Part shown: in pieces, positions 45,336-54,186 of the stretch
Layout of the letters: every line of letters begins with the position of its first letter
How positions within the stretch are numbered: position 1 is the stretch's first letter
Assembly (NCBI RefSeq): GCF_018968705.1
Contig: NZ_CP076668.1
Coordinates: forward strand, 310,001-374,000
Direction of reading: 5' to 3'
DNA from: Pseudomonas lijiangensis
Lineage (GTDB): Bacteria; Pseudomonadota; Gammaproteobacteria; Pseudomonadales; Pseudomonadaceae
Length of the DNA: 64,000 nucleotides
Translations under genes and position numbers: made by a program
The notes under the pieces: generated by a model
What the model was told of the DNA's origin: nothing
What the model saw: the letters and a program-made list of their open reading frames with translations, nothing else
Databases searched by the model: none

Positions 45336-46124
45336 TCATTCCTTCCAGCCCGGCTGGTAGAGCTTGCCGTTGACCTTGTCCAGAGAGGCGCGAACCACCG
45401 GGGAGTGCTGATAGATATCGACAAACCTTGCCAGGCGCGGATCGTCCTTGCGTTCAGGCTTGATCACGAACTGAATCACGTATTCCGGATGGTCCAGGCC
45501 GTCGAACAGAATGGCCGAGTCGGCGGGGAAGGTCTTGGCCAGACGGATATAGGCCGGATAGCCCTGAACCAGATCCGCGTCATCGTAGGCGCGCACCAGT
45601 TGCACGGCTTCGACCTGGATGATCTTGATCTTCTTCGGGTTGGCGGTGATGTCTTCTTCGGTGGCCTTGTAGCCCACGCCTTGCTTGAGGGTGATCAGGC
45701 CCGCCTTGGCCAGCAATTGCAGGCCGCGACCGCTGTTGATCGGGTCGTTGGCGATGGCCACGGTGGCGCCCGTGGGCAGCTCATCGAAGCTTTTGTATTT
45801 CTTCGAGTACAGCCCGACGTTGTTGATGATGCCCGGTGCATAGGACACCAGGTTGTAACCGGCGGCCTCGTTGGCGTTGGTCAGGAACGGGATGTGCTGG
45901 AAGTAGTTCACATCGATGTCACCAGCGGCGAGGGTGACATTGGGTGCGATCCAGTCGGTGAACTCCACCAGTTCGACCTTCAGGCCCTGTTTGGCGGCCT
46001 CTTCGACAGCCGCCTCCAGCGGGATGGCGAAGGCGGCGGTGGTGCCGACTTTCAAGGGCGCATCGGCGGCATGGGCGGTGAGGGTCAACAGGCTCAGGGC
46101 CAGGGCGATAAAGGGTTTTTTCAT
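45336..46124 (-). CDS. metQ: Methionine-binding protein MetQ
   Basis: 262 residues with a signal peptide ending in AHAA (no lipobox) and the MetQ family body ([44 protein letters not shown]). It is the first gene of metQ-metN-metI. It is related to but clearly distinct from the solo protein at 12487. A REPIN-like element lies immediately upstream. Confidence 0.9.
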   Translation of the reverse strand: MKKPFIALALSLLTLTAHAADAPLKVGTTAAFAIPLEAAVEEAAKQGLKVELVEFTDWIAPNVTLAAGDIDVNYFQHIPFLTNANEAAGYNLVSYAPGIINNVGLYSKKYKSFDELPTGATVAIANDPINSGRGLQLLAKAGLITLKQGVGYKATEEDITANPKKIKIIQVEAVQLVRAYDDADLVQGYPAYIRLAKTFPADSAILFDGLDHPEYVIQFVIKPERKDDPRLARFVDIYQHSPVVRASLDKVNGKLYQPGWKE

Positions 46125-46173
46125 GATGTTGTCCGTTGTTTTGAAAAATTTGGGTGTGGCTTTTCACGGGGTA

Positions 46174-46320
46174 ATGCCGATCAGCAGGCATACACAAAAC
46201 CTGTGGGAGGCAGCTTGCTGGCGAAAAAAAGGCCTGAAAACCGGCAGATATTCTGTGTCTGTGCGCTGAAGTCGCCAGCAAGCTGCCTCCCACAAAGTGA
46301 TTTATCCATCTTCAATGATC
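46174..46320. repeat. REPIN/MITE-like element, copy 3
   Basis: TGCCGATCAGCAGGCAT on the left, REP arms GTGGGAGGCAGCTTGCTGGC (from 46203) and GCCAGCAAGCTGCCTCCCAC (to 46293), and a diverged right end TGATCGGTG. The middle AAAACCGGCAGATATTCTGT is almost the same as in copy 2. It separates metQ from the monooxygenase gene. Confidence 0.75.
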
Positions 46321-47682
46321 GGTGTTAGCCCTACGGTGTCTTGAGCCTGCATGGTTGTCTGGCAGGTGCGCGTTGCCTGTGGGAAACAGTTTCTGGCGCA
46401 GGCTGCCGTCTTCATAAGCGGTCTTGTAGGAGCCACGACGTTGCAGCTCGGGAATCACCAGGTCGATGAAGTCCTCATAGCTTTCCGGGGTGACGATGCG
46501 GGTCAGGTTGAAACCGTCCAGGCCGGTTTCTTCGATCCAGGATTCCAGCTCGTCCGCCACCTGTTCAGGTGAGCCGACCAGCGTGATATAGCGGCCACCC
46601 AGAGCGTGCTGGTCGAGCAGGCGCTGGCGGGTCCAGTCGTTGTTCTTGAGGTTTTTCGTCGCGGACTGGATGGCGTTGCTTTTCACGTACTGAATGGGTT
46701 CGTCCAGCTCGTACTCGGCAAAGTCGATACCGGTGGAGGCCGCGAAATGCGCGACACCGGCTTCGGCGCTGGCGTAGCTGCGGTATTCGGCATATTTCTC
46801 ACGGGCAATGGCTTCGGTGGCACCGACGATCACGTTCAGGCCCATGAACACTTTGATGCTGTCGGGATTGCGTCCGGCCTCTACGGCGCTGGCGCGTACC
46901 TTGTCCACCTGCTCACGGGTCGCGGCCTTGTTCTGGCCGCTGATGAACACGCACTCGGCATTCTGCCCGGCAAACTGCAGGCCGCGCTCCGAGCTGCCCG
47001 CCTGGAACAGCACCGGGGTTCGCTGCGGTGACGGCTCGCAGAGGTGATAACCCTCGACCTGATAGAACTCGCCCTTGTGCCGAACCTTATGGACCTTGTC
47101 CGGCCTGGCATAGACACGTTCCTTACGATCATTGATGACCGCGCCGTCTTCCCAACTGCCTTCCCAGAGTTTGTACAGCACCTCCAGGTATTCATCGGCC
47201 TGATCGTAACGGCGATCGTGCTCGACCTGTTCCGTCAAACCCATGGCCCTTGCTGCGCTGTCGAGATAGCCGGTAACGATATTCCAGCCCACCCGGCCAC
47301 GGCTCAGGTGGTCCAGGGTCGACATGCGACGGGCGAACAGATAAGGCGTTTCGTAGGTCAGGTTGGCGGTGAGGCCGAAGCCCAGGTTACGGGTGACTGC
47401 CGCCATGGCAGACACCAGCAACAGCGGGTCGTTGACCGGTAACTGGATCGACTCCTTGAGAGTGACGTCCACCGAGTTCTGATACACGTCGTACACGCCG
47501 ACGATATCGGCGATGAACAGTCCGTCGAACAGGCCGCGCTCCAGGAGTTTTGCCAGTTCGGTCCAGTATTCCAGGGTCTTGTACTGGGTGGAGTTGTCCC
47601 GTGGATGGGTCCACAGGCCATGGTTGATGTGGCCGATGCAGTTCATGTTGAACGCATTGAGCAGGATCTTTTTCCTGGCCAT
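46312..47682 (-). CDS. NtaA/SnaA/DszA-family FMN-dependent monooxygenase
   Basis: 456 residues, bacterial-luciferase-like TIM barrel: MARKKILLNAFNMN, GHINHGLWTHP, FDGLFIADIVG, LDHLSRGRVGWNIVTGY, VLFQAGSSERGLQFA. The family includes DszA, NtaA, SnaA and DmoA-type enzymes that use reduced FMN to open or desulfurise sulfones, sulfides and chelators. Neighbouring SfnB genes point to sulfur acquisition. Its stop lies next to the right end of the REPIN-like repeat. ATG directly at the sfnB stop (47682), so the two are translationally coupled. Confidence 0.88.
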   Translation of the reverse strand: MARKKILLNAFNMNCIGHINHGLWTHPRDNSTQYKTLEYWTELAKLLERGLFDGLFIADIVGVYDVYQNSVDVTLKESIQLPVNDPLLLVSAMAAVTRNLGFGLTANLTYETPYLFARRMSTLDHLSRGRVGWNIVTGYLDSAARAMGLTEQVEHDRRYDQADEYLEVLYKLWEGSWEDGAVINDRKERVYARPDKVHKVRHKGEFYQVEGYHLCEPSPQRTPVLFQAGSSERGLQFAGQNAECVFISGQNKAATREQVDKVRASAVEAGRNPDSIKVFMGLNVIVGATEAIAREKYAEYRSYASAEAGVAHFAASTGIDFAEYELDEPIQYVKSNAIQSATKNLKNNDWTRQRLLDQHALGGRYITLVGSPEQVADELESWIEETGLDGFNLTRIVTPESYEDFIDLVIPELQRRGSYKTAYEDGSLRQKLFPTGNAHLPDNHAGSRHRRANTDH

Positions 47683-48875
47683 CAGATGGTCCCCCGACGT
47701 GGAGGATTGGTGTCGTTGAGGTAGTAATTGCCGATGGCGTGATATTTCCAGCGCACCGGATCATGAAGGGTGTGTACGCGGGCATTGCGCCAGTGACGAT
47801 CCAGTCCGTGCTCGGCCAGCGTCGCCTGGCTGCCTGCCAGTTCGAAAAGCCTGCTGCTGGTTTCCAGGGAGATTTCCGTGCTGATGGCCCGTGCCTCGGC
47901 CACGGCGATGGAAACCGCGGCCAGGGTCTGGTCGTTGCTGTCAGCCTGTGCGATGTCCAGATACTCGCCTGCCCGTTCAAGCAGGGCTTCTGCGGCATGC
48001 AGACGGATGCCCAGCTTGCCGAAGGCATGCAGGGTCAGCGGGTCGTCCACGGCTTTTTCTATGCCTGAATCGATCCAGGGGCGCGTGCGGGTGCGCACGA
48101 ATACCAGGGCGTCTTCAAAGGCTGCACGGGCAATGCCGGTGTCGATGGCTGCATGGAGAATCTGTGCCAGCGGGCCGACCGTGGTTGGGCGCTCGAAAGC
48201 ACTCTGGAACGGGATGACATCGTCGGCGCTGACATACACATTCTCGAACACCACCGAGCCGCTGCCAGTGGTGCGCTGGCCGAAGCCGCTCCAGTCGTCG
48301 ATAACCTTCAGACCGGCGCTGTCGTGAGGGACGAAAGCCAGGTGCTGCACGCCTTCGTCGTCAATGACCGAGGTCGGAATCCGCTGCGCGTACAGCGCGC
48401 CGGTGGCGTAGAACTTGCGGCCGTTTATGCGATAACCGTCGCCTTCACGCTCCAGTCGGGTAGTACGGTCGCTGGCGGTTTTGGTGCCCAATTCTGCCAG
48501 AGCATTGCCGAAGCGTTTTCCGGCCAGCACTTCGGCATACAGACGAGCCTGTTGCTGCTCGCTGCCATTCACGCGCAGCACTTCAAGGGCGTAGAAATGG
48601 TTCTGCGGAATCTGCCCGAGCGAGCCATCGGCCTGGGCGATGATCTGCACCACCTGGGCCAGGGTGACGTTGGACACGCCCGCACCGCCAAAGGCTTTGG
48701 GCACGCTGATGCCCCACAGGCCGGACTGGCTGAACAGGTCGAGTTCGGGATTCGGCAGACGACGCTCGCGGTCACGCAACGCGCTGTCGGTGATGAAGGT
48801 CTGCGCCAGTTCGCTGGCCACTTGCAGGGCCTGCGCGTCACTGGTGATGACGACAGGGTGTGGAGTGAAACTCAT
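47682..48875 (-). CDS. sfnB: SfnB-family sulfur acquisition oxidoreductase (copy 2)
   Basis: 397 residues, acyl-CoA-dehydrogenase fold: helical N-domain, middle strand domain (RINGRKFYATGALYAQRIP), and C-terminal helical bundle ending in LAEHGLDRHWRNARVHTLHDP, typical of the DszC/SfnB group. These flavin enzymes oxidise sulfur compounds such as dimethyl sulfone or dibenzothiophene types rather than acyl-CoA. It lies 24 bases from its paralog at 48900 and overlaps the monooxygenase gene by one base. Confidence 0.88.
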   Translation of the reverse strand: MSFTPHPVVITSDAQALQVASELAQTFITDSALRDRERRLPNPELDLFSQSGLWGISVPKAFGGAGVSNVTLAQVVQIIAQADGSLGQIPQNHFYALEVLRVNGSEQQQARLYAEVLAGKRFGNALAELGTKTASDRTTRLEREGDGYRINGRKFYATGALYAQRIPTSVIDDEGVQHLAFVPHDSAGLKVIDDWSGFGQRTTGSGSVVFENVYVSADDVIPFQSAFERPTTVGPLAQILHAAIDTGIARAAFEDALVFVRTRTRPWIDSGIEKAVDDPLTLHAFGKLGIRLHAAEALLERAGEYLDIAQADSNDQTLAAVSIAVAEARAISTEISLETSSRLFELAGSQATLAEHGLDRHWRNARVHTLHDPVRWKYHAIGNYYLNDTNPPRRGTI

Positions 48876-48899
48876 AACGATGTTCTCCAGTTGTCTGGT

Positions 48900-50189
48900 T
48901 CAAATCCAGGAGTGGCGTGCAGGCTGGGTGCCGTTCAGGTGCCAGGCGCCGACGGCGTAGTACTTCCAGCGCACCGGGTCATGGAGGGTGTGCACGCGGG
49001 CGTTACGCCAGTGGCGGTCGAGGTTGTACTGCGCCAGCGTGGCGCGGCTGCCTGCCAGCTCGAACAGCTTTTCGCTGGCCTGCAGGGAGATTTCCGTGGT
49101 CAGCACCTTGGCGCGAGCCACTGCAATGGATGCTCGGGCAGCTGAGGCTTCATCGATGGGCGCTGCGCTCACTTCGTCGAGGGTTTGCGCGGCCTTGCGC
49201 AAGAGGGCTTCGGCAGCATGCAGATCGAGTTTCAGTCTGCCGATATCGGCGATGACATACGGATCGTCACTGGCCCGCTCGACGTTGGCGTCGATCCACG
49301 GACGAGAGCGTTCGCGTACAAAGGTGATGGCGTCATCGATGGCTTCGCGGGCGATGCCGGCATCGATGGCGGCCTGAATCAGTTGCGAGACCGCACCCTG
49401 AATATTCGGCGTCAATGCCAGTCGCCAGTTGGCGATCACGTGTTCGGCTTCCACCGGCACGTTATCCAGCAACACCGTGCCGCTTGCCGTGGTGCGCTGA
49501 CCGAAGCCCGACCAGTCGTCCACGATGCTCAGGCCCGGTGAGCCACGTTTCACGAAGGCCATGATCTGCCGGCCTTCGTCGTCCAGTGCCTTGACCGCGA
49601 CCCAATGGGCGAACAAGGCGCCGGTGGAATAGAACTTCTGGCCGTTGATGACAAAACGGTCGCCGTCGGCGGTGATACGCGCCTTGAGTTCCAGAGTGTT
49701 TTTCGTGCCGCGTTCGGGGCCTGCATTGCCGATGCGCCAGCCATCCAGGACGCTTTGAAACAACGCTTTTTTCTGCTCTTCGGTGGCGCCGTCCTGCAAC
49801 AGATGGAGGATGCCGAACTGGTTCTGTGGGATCTGTCCAAGTGCCGGGTCGGCGGCCGAGATGATCCGGAACACTTCGGCGATGGTCGCGAAGGAAACCT
49901 GCGGGCCACCATAAGCCTTGGGAACGGAAATGCTGCCGAGCCCGTTACGGGTGAACTGCTCGATTTCCGACCAGGGCAGTTTTCGCTCCTGATCGCGTCT
50001 GGCTGCATTCAGGCGTGCGATATCGGCCAGTTCATGGGCGGCAGCAATGGCCTGGGCGTCGTTGTGCAACACCTTGGCCGGGAGTAACAAAGGCGCAACA
50101 TCCGGCTCTCGTGAAGTCGAGATGTGCTGGGCAGTGTGTTCAGGTAATGCCCTGGTGTTATCCACGGGGGTAATTGTGAAAGAGACCAT
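48900..50189 (-). CDS. sfnB: SfnB-family sulfur acquisition oxidoreductase (copy 1)
   Basis: 429 residues, paralog of the next gene (FVINGQKFYSTGALFAHWVA, then LAQYNLDRHWRNARVHTLHDPVRWKY). The N-terminus is about 35 residues longer. It is the first gene of a minus-strand sulfur operon (sfnB-sfnB-monooxygenase, perhaps running on to metQNI). GGAATAA at 50302-50308 on the plus strand (TTATTCC reading toward the gene) lies about 115 bases upstream of the start. No sigma-54 -24/-12 element was found. Confidence 0.88.
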   Translation of the reverse strand: MVSFTITPVDNTRALPEHTAQHISTSREPDVAPLLLPAKVLHNDAQAIAAAHELADIARLNAARRDQERKLPWSEIEQFTRNGLGSISVPKAYGGPQVSFATIAEVFRIISAADPALGQIPQNQFGILHLLQDGATEEQKKALFQSVLDGWRIGNAGPERGTKNTLELKARITADGDRFVINGQKFYSTGALFAHWVAVKALDDEGRQIMAFVKRGSPGLSIVDDWSGFGQRTTASGTVLLDNVPVEAEHVIANWRLALTPNIQGAVSQLIQAAIDAGIAREAIDDAITFVRERSRPWIDANVERASDDPYVIADIGRLKLDLHAAEALLRKAAQTLDEVSAAPIDEASAARASIAVARAKVLTTEISLQASEKLFELAGSRATLAQYNLDRHWRNARVHTLHDPVRWKYYAVGAWHLNGTQPARHSWI

Positions 50190-50519
50190 CGGAACCTCAT
50201 AGCGGGTGCCGCCGAGCAGGGCAGCAAGAAAACATCGCGATGTCCGGTGGTCCGGTGCATATACCCTAATCTTGTATCAATTATTTTAAAACGAGCATTT
50301 TGGAATAAGCATAGATGGTAAATGCTGGCTGCCCTGTCAGCCGGGTAACGTGACCTGTTGCTTGATGTTAGTTATGGATCTACGGCGGCGGTTAATGGCT
50401 GTTAGAGGGACATGTTTTTGTGGTGGTTTTATAAGTGTTGATGTGAACTACGCCAGCGCGCCATGAACGGAAAGTTGTTCATGCAGGGCTGGCGTATATG
50501 CGATTCGGGTTGTTCAAGG
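50190..50519. other. Promoter region of the sfnB operon and 3' end of the two-repeat gene
   Basis: No gene is supported. An AT-rich stretch at 50275-50300, GGAATAA at 50302-50308 and a large hairpin at 50449-50496 (listed separately) are the only structures seen. Confidence 0.4.
50449..50496. terminator. Long two-part hairpin after the two-repeat gene
   Basis: TACGCCAGC (50449-50457) pairs with GCTGGCGTA (50488-50496), and inside it CATGAAC pairs with GTTCATG: 16 bp of stem in two parts. It is about 24 bases beyond the stop of the gene at 50520. There is no clear T-run on the minus strand, so termination is plausible but unproven. Confidence 0.45.
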
Positions 50520-51245
50520 TCACCGGGAGAGTTCACTTGAATTCCTGATTTTTATTTCCCGTGGAGGTGCCCAATGCGAGTTGTTTCCTACACGGTCAAT
50601 GACACAGTAAGTAGCCTCAAGTTGTTCGCCACCTGCCTCGCGTATCAGGGTTGCCGGGACTACAACATCAATGGGTTCTCCAACGTCTTCGAGTGTCAGG
50701 GGCGGCAGATCCATGCGCAGGTCACCCCAGCGCAGGGTGATTTCGTCATGGGGCGCCATGTTCAGATAAGGCTCGATCGTCATCGGCAGACCGCTGTTCA
50801 TATGCCGTGTGCTCAAGCCGCGGCGTACCACCGAGGGCGGCAGTGACAGCGGCGCCAGCCCCTGATTTTCTTCATCTACAGGGTCCAGCAACTGGCCGCC
50901 GGGTGCGTCCAGCTTGACCCAGATCTTGCAGATGGGCGAGGTGATGGGCATACCGCCTACTTTCATCAACCTGTAGTAGGTACGGGCCTTGCCGTTCTGC
51001 AGAAAGCTTTCCGGCACGCGCAGAGCGATGGTCTGCTTGATGTCAGCCGCTGTCAGGATCTTTGATGCGGCGTAGCAGCCATCCCAGAACAGCTCGATCA
51101 GGTCACCCTCATCCATGTTGCTGTAAGGGTGAATATGAACCATCAGATGGGACGCTATCCTGACCCCGATGCCATGACGACTGGCCTGGGGAATGAAGGG
51201 GGGTAAAAGCTTTGAGGAGTCGGGGTTGCAATAGGTTTGGCTCAT
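50520..51245 (-). CDS. Hypothetical protein with two tandem beta domains
   Basis: 241 residues. Two halves of about 95 residues align: HPYSNMDEGDLIELFWDG / EPYLNMAPHDEITLRWGD, then IALRVPESFL / IDVVVPATLI, then YYRLMKVGG / TYCVIDRVG. This is the pattern of an immunoglobulin-like repeat found in multiples in larger Pseudomonas proteins. No signal peptide. Function not recognised. A decayed stretch near 51580 shares a 16-bp word with this gene, possibly an old duplicate. Confidence 0.6.
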   Translation of the reverse strand: MSQTYCNPDSSKLLPPFIPQASRHGIGVRIASHLMVHIHPYSNMDEGDLIELFWDGCYAASKILTAADIKQTIALRVPESFLQNGKARTYYRLMKVGGMPITSPICKIWVKLDAPGGQLLDPVDEENQGLAPLSLPPSVVRRGLSTRHMNSGLPMTIEPYLNMAPHDEITLRWGDLRMDLPPLTLEDVGEPIDVVVPATLIREAGGEQLEATYCVIDRVGNNSHWAPPREIKIRNSSELSR

Positions 51246-51826
51246 GTTCGAATACTCTTGGTTAACAGAAGTGCCAGTAACTGTTTGTTATAGAATTTGT
51301 AATTCTTTCGGTCGTGGCTTGATCTGAAACATAAAAAACGATAAGTGCCTGAAAGTTCGAAGCTGTGGCAAGCATTACAAGGTGTTGTAAATTAATACTT
51401 GTAACTTTGTAGTGTGTGCCAGGACTGCTGTTCTGAGTGAGCTAATGGGTTTTGTGTAAGCCTGTCAATATACGGATGAGGTGTTATGAAGCGGTTTTGA
51501 AAAATTAGATTATTCCTACATGGATATACAGATACTGTTTACTTTTAGGCAAACTGGCTTCCTACTCCATCCAAGCCTCCGATATGTTCGTTGCTCAAGC
51601 CGCGGCGACGCCATGATTGAGGGAGTGAAGGGGAGGCGAACGGGGTGGAATCCGCATCAAGGGCAGCCGAAAAATGCCCCCGGATTGCTGCAGGAATTCG
51701 ATAATTTTGTTGGGATGAGTGCCTTTACCTGGCAAGTATTTTGATAGGTTGGCTTATGTCTTGCTGTAAGACGGATGAAGGACAGCGCCCTTGCGGACGC
51801 TGTTTATGTGGACAGCGCTTGTAGGA
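51246..51826. other. Intergenic region, possible decayed duplicate
   Basis: No gene is supported. TGCTCAAGCCGCGGCG near 51592 also occurs in the coding sequence at 50810, in the same orientation and followed in both by similar bases, but with stops in frame. A short stem ACAGCG/CGCTGT is at 51782-51803, just beyond the stop of the ATPase gene. The first about 200 bases are AT-rich and should hold the promoter of the two-repeat gene. Confidence 0.35.
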
Positions 51827-52570
51827 TCAGGCTCTGGTGCGTTCCAGAAATTGCTTGGTACGTTCTTCTCTGGGATTGGCAAACAAGGCCTTTGCTTCTC
51901 CCTGCTCAACGATCACGCCCTTGTCGATGAAAATCACCCGATTGGCCACATCCCGCGCAAAGCTCATCTCGTGTGTGACGATGACCATGGTGCGGTTCTC
52001 TTCGGCCAGTGCCCGAATGGCGGTCAGCACTTCGCCAACCAGTTCCGGATCCAGCGCAGAGGTGGGTTCGTCGAAGAGAATGACCTCAGGCTCCATTGCC
52101 AATGCCCGTGCAATCGCGACCCGTTGCTGCTGACCGCCGGACAGACGGCGCGGGTAGGAATCTTCCTTGCCGGACAGGCCGACCTTGGCCAGCAGTTGCC
52201 GAGCCAGAGCCACGGCCTTTTCCCTGGCAACCTTCTTGACCACCACCGGGCCTTCGATGACGTTCTCCAGCGCTGTGCGATGGGGAAAGAGATTGAAGTT
52301 CTGGAACACGAACCCGACCTGCTGACGCAACTGACGGATAAGGCCCTGTTGCTGGCTCAAGGCGCGACTGCCATCAATCTGGATGTCACCTACCCTGATC
52401 GTGCCGCTGGTGGGGGTTTCCAGCAGATTCAGGCAACGCAGCAGCGTGGTTTTCCCCGAACCGCTGGGGCCGATGATTGCCACGACTTCCCCGGACTCGA
52501 TGCGCAGGTCGATGCCCTTGAGCACTTGCTGGCCTTTGAATTCCTTGGTGAGGTTTTCAACCACGATCAT
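51827..52570 (-). CDS. tcyN: L-cystine ABC transporter ATPase (TcyN-like)
   Basis: 247 residues of the polar-amino-acid ABC ATPase family: Walker [11 protein letters not shown]-loop [11 protein letters not shown], signature [15 protein letters not shown], Walker [14 protein letters not shown]-loop [12 protein letters not shown]. Together with the permease and binding protein upstream it forms a cystine/diaminopimelate-type importer. The neighbouring D-cysteine desulfhydrase, in the arrangement seen in enterobacteria (dcyD with tcyJ/tcyL/tcyN), supports the cystine call. Confidence 0.88.
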   Translation of the reverse strand: MIVVENLTKEFKGQQVLKGIDLRIESGEVVAIIGPSGSGKTTLLRCLNLLETPTSGTIRVGDIQIDGSRALSQQQGLIRQLRQQVGFVFQNFNLFPHRTALENVIEGPVVVKKVAREKAVALARQLLAKVGLSGKEDSYPRRLSGGQQQRVAIARALAMEPEVILFDEPTSALDPELVGEVLTAIRALAEENRTMVIVTHEMSFARDVANRVIFIDKGVIVEQGEAKALFANPREERTKQFLERTRA

Positions 52571-52573
52571 GCT

Positions 52574-53242
52574 TCAAGTCTCCAGATCATGCCGATTGAC
52601 CCTCGCTTCAAGACGGTTTTGCAGGTGCGAAAGCAACGAGGCAAGGACCCAGTAGATCAGCGCGGCGGCAAGGTACATGGTGAAAATTTCAAAGGTCCGT
52701 GCGGTGATCAGTTGCGCCTGACGGAACAATTCCGGCACCTGGATGGTGGCTGCCAGTGCCGTGTCCTTGACCAGTGAGATGAAACTGTTGCCCAGCGGCG
52801 GCAAGGCGGTGCGTGCCGCTTGCGGAAGGATTGCCCGGCGCATGGTCTGCCAGCGGGTCATGCCGATACTGGCTGCTGCTTCCCATTGCCCGCGATCCAC
52901 TGCACCGATGGCCGCGCGCAGGATTTCACAGGCGTAGGCCGCCATGTTCAACGAAAAACCGATCAGCGCAGCAGGCAGCGGATCCAGTTCGACCCCCAGT
53001 TGTGGCAGGCCGTAATAGATCACGAACAGTTGCACGAGCAGCGGTGTGCCGCGGAAGAACGAGACGTAGACACGTGCCGGCCAGCTCACCAGCCTGAAAC
53101 GCGACAGACGCATCAGTGCCAGACCGAAGCCCAGCAGCAATCCGAAAAACATCCCGCCCAGGCTGAGAATGATCGTGTAGTACGCGCCCTTGAGCAGGAA
53201 GGGCGCAGAGTCTGCTACGAGCTTCAGGCTCTCTTCGATCAT
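52574..53242 (-). CDS. tcyL: L-cystine ABC transporter permease (TcyL-like)
   Basis: 222 residues of the HisM/GlnP permease type, with about five membrane segments, VSFFRGTPLLVQLFVIYYGLP and the EAA loop EAAASIGMTRWQTMRRAILPQA. Its ATG overlaps the TGA of the binding-protein gene (ATGA), and the ATPase gene starts three bases after its stop. Probably works as a homodimer. Confidence 0.88.
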   Translation of the reverse strand: MIEESLKLVADSAPFLLKGAYYTIILSLGGMFFGLLLGFGLALMRLSRFRLVSWPARVYVSFFRGTPLLVQLFVIYYGLPQLGVELDPLPAALIGFSLNMAAYACEILRAAIGAVDRGQWEAAASIGMTRWQTMRRAILPQAARTALPPLGNSFISLVKDTALAATIQVPELFRQAQLITARTFEIFTMYLAAALIYWVLASLLSHLQNRLEARVNRHDLET

Positions 53243-54036
53243 TTGGTCACATCAGCGTTGAAGTACTTTTGCGACAGTTTGGCCAGGGTGCCGTCGGCAC
53301 GCAGCTTTTCGAGTGCCTTGTTGATGGCGTCCAGCAATTCAGGCTCGCCCTTGCGCAGGGCAATACCGGATTCCTGACGGGAAAACGGAGCGCCCGCGAC
53401 ACCAAAGGCATCCTTGGTCTTGGCCGCGATTTCCAGAGCAGCCAGGCGGTCGACCAGAATGGCGTCGATACGGCCTACACGCAGGTCCTGGAACTTGGTC
53501 GGATCATCGTCGTAGGTCTTGACGATGGCCGTCGGGACATTGGCCTTGATCCATTGCTCATAGTTGGTGCCCAGGCCTACGCCGACTTTCTTGCCTGCCA
53601 GATCCTGAGGCGTCTTGATGGTGTCCGCGTTTTTCTTCTGGGTCAGCGTCTGCAGGCCGGAGATGGTGTAGGGCTCGGAGAAGTCGTACTTTTTCTTGCG
53701 CTCTTCGGAAATGGTCACCTGGTTGATCACCACATCCAGACGCTTGGATTCCAGGGCCGCGAGGATGCCGTCCCACTTGCTCGGCTGTACCTTGGCCTTG
53801 ACGCCCAGTTCCTTGGCCAGAGCCTCGGACAACTCGACTTCGAAACCGGTGAGCTTGCCGTTTTCGTCCACGAAGCTGAACGGTGGATAAGTGCCTTCCA
53901 GGCCCACATTGAGGGTGCCGCTGTCCTTGATCTTTTGCAGTTGTTCGCCGGCCATGGCTTGCCCCGCAATACCGGTGCCCAGCACCAGCGTCAGAGCCGA
54001 AAAGAGAAACGTGCGACGAATAGCGGAAATGTTCAT
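53239..54036 (-). CDS. tcyJ: Periplasmic cystine-binding protein (TcyJ/FliY-like)
   Basis: 265 residues from the ATG at 54036 (AAGGGG upstream); the frame is open from 54069 but lacks a site there. Signal peptide to about residue 30 (GQAMA). The mature part has the class-3 solute-binding fold: GTLNVGLEGTYPPFSFVDENGKLTGFEVE and VDVVINQVTISEERK. GTTTCTTATAAAC lies upstream at 54115-54127, similar to GTTTCTTATAC ahead of the TauD-like gene. Confidence 0.88.
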   Translation of the reverse strand: MNISAIRRTFLFSALTLVLGTGIAGQAMAGEQLQKIKDSGTLNVGLEGTYPPFSFVDENGKLTGFEVELSEALAKELGVKAKVQPSKWDGILAALESKRLDVVINQVTISEERKKKYDFSEPYTISGLQTLTQKKNADTIKTPQDLAGKKVGVGLGTNYEQWIKANVPTAIVKTYDDDPTKFQDLRVGRIDAILVDRLAALEIAAKTKDAFGVAGAPFSRQESGIALRKGEPELLDAINKALEKLRADGTLAKLSQKYFNADVTK

Positions 54037-54186
54037 GCGAGCCCCTTGTTTGTATGGAGTGTCAGGCAAGTCAGACCTGGCGACAGCGTTTAGCGGTCGC
54101 GAATATAAATCGAGTTTCTTATAAACAAAAAGAACTAAAAAGCATCTTCAGGTTTTCTTTTGGTATATGTGTCAGGCGTCGTGCTA

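Noticed and set aside
51520..51744. Plus-strand ORF of 74 codons
   Set aside because: No ribosome site, mixed composition, no similarity; the region looks decayed and non-coding.
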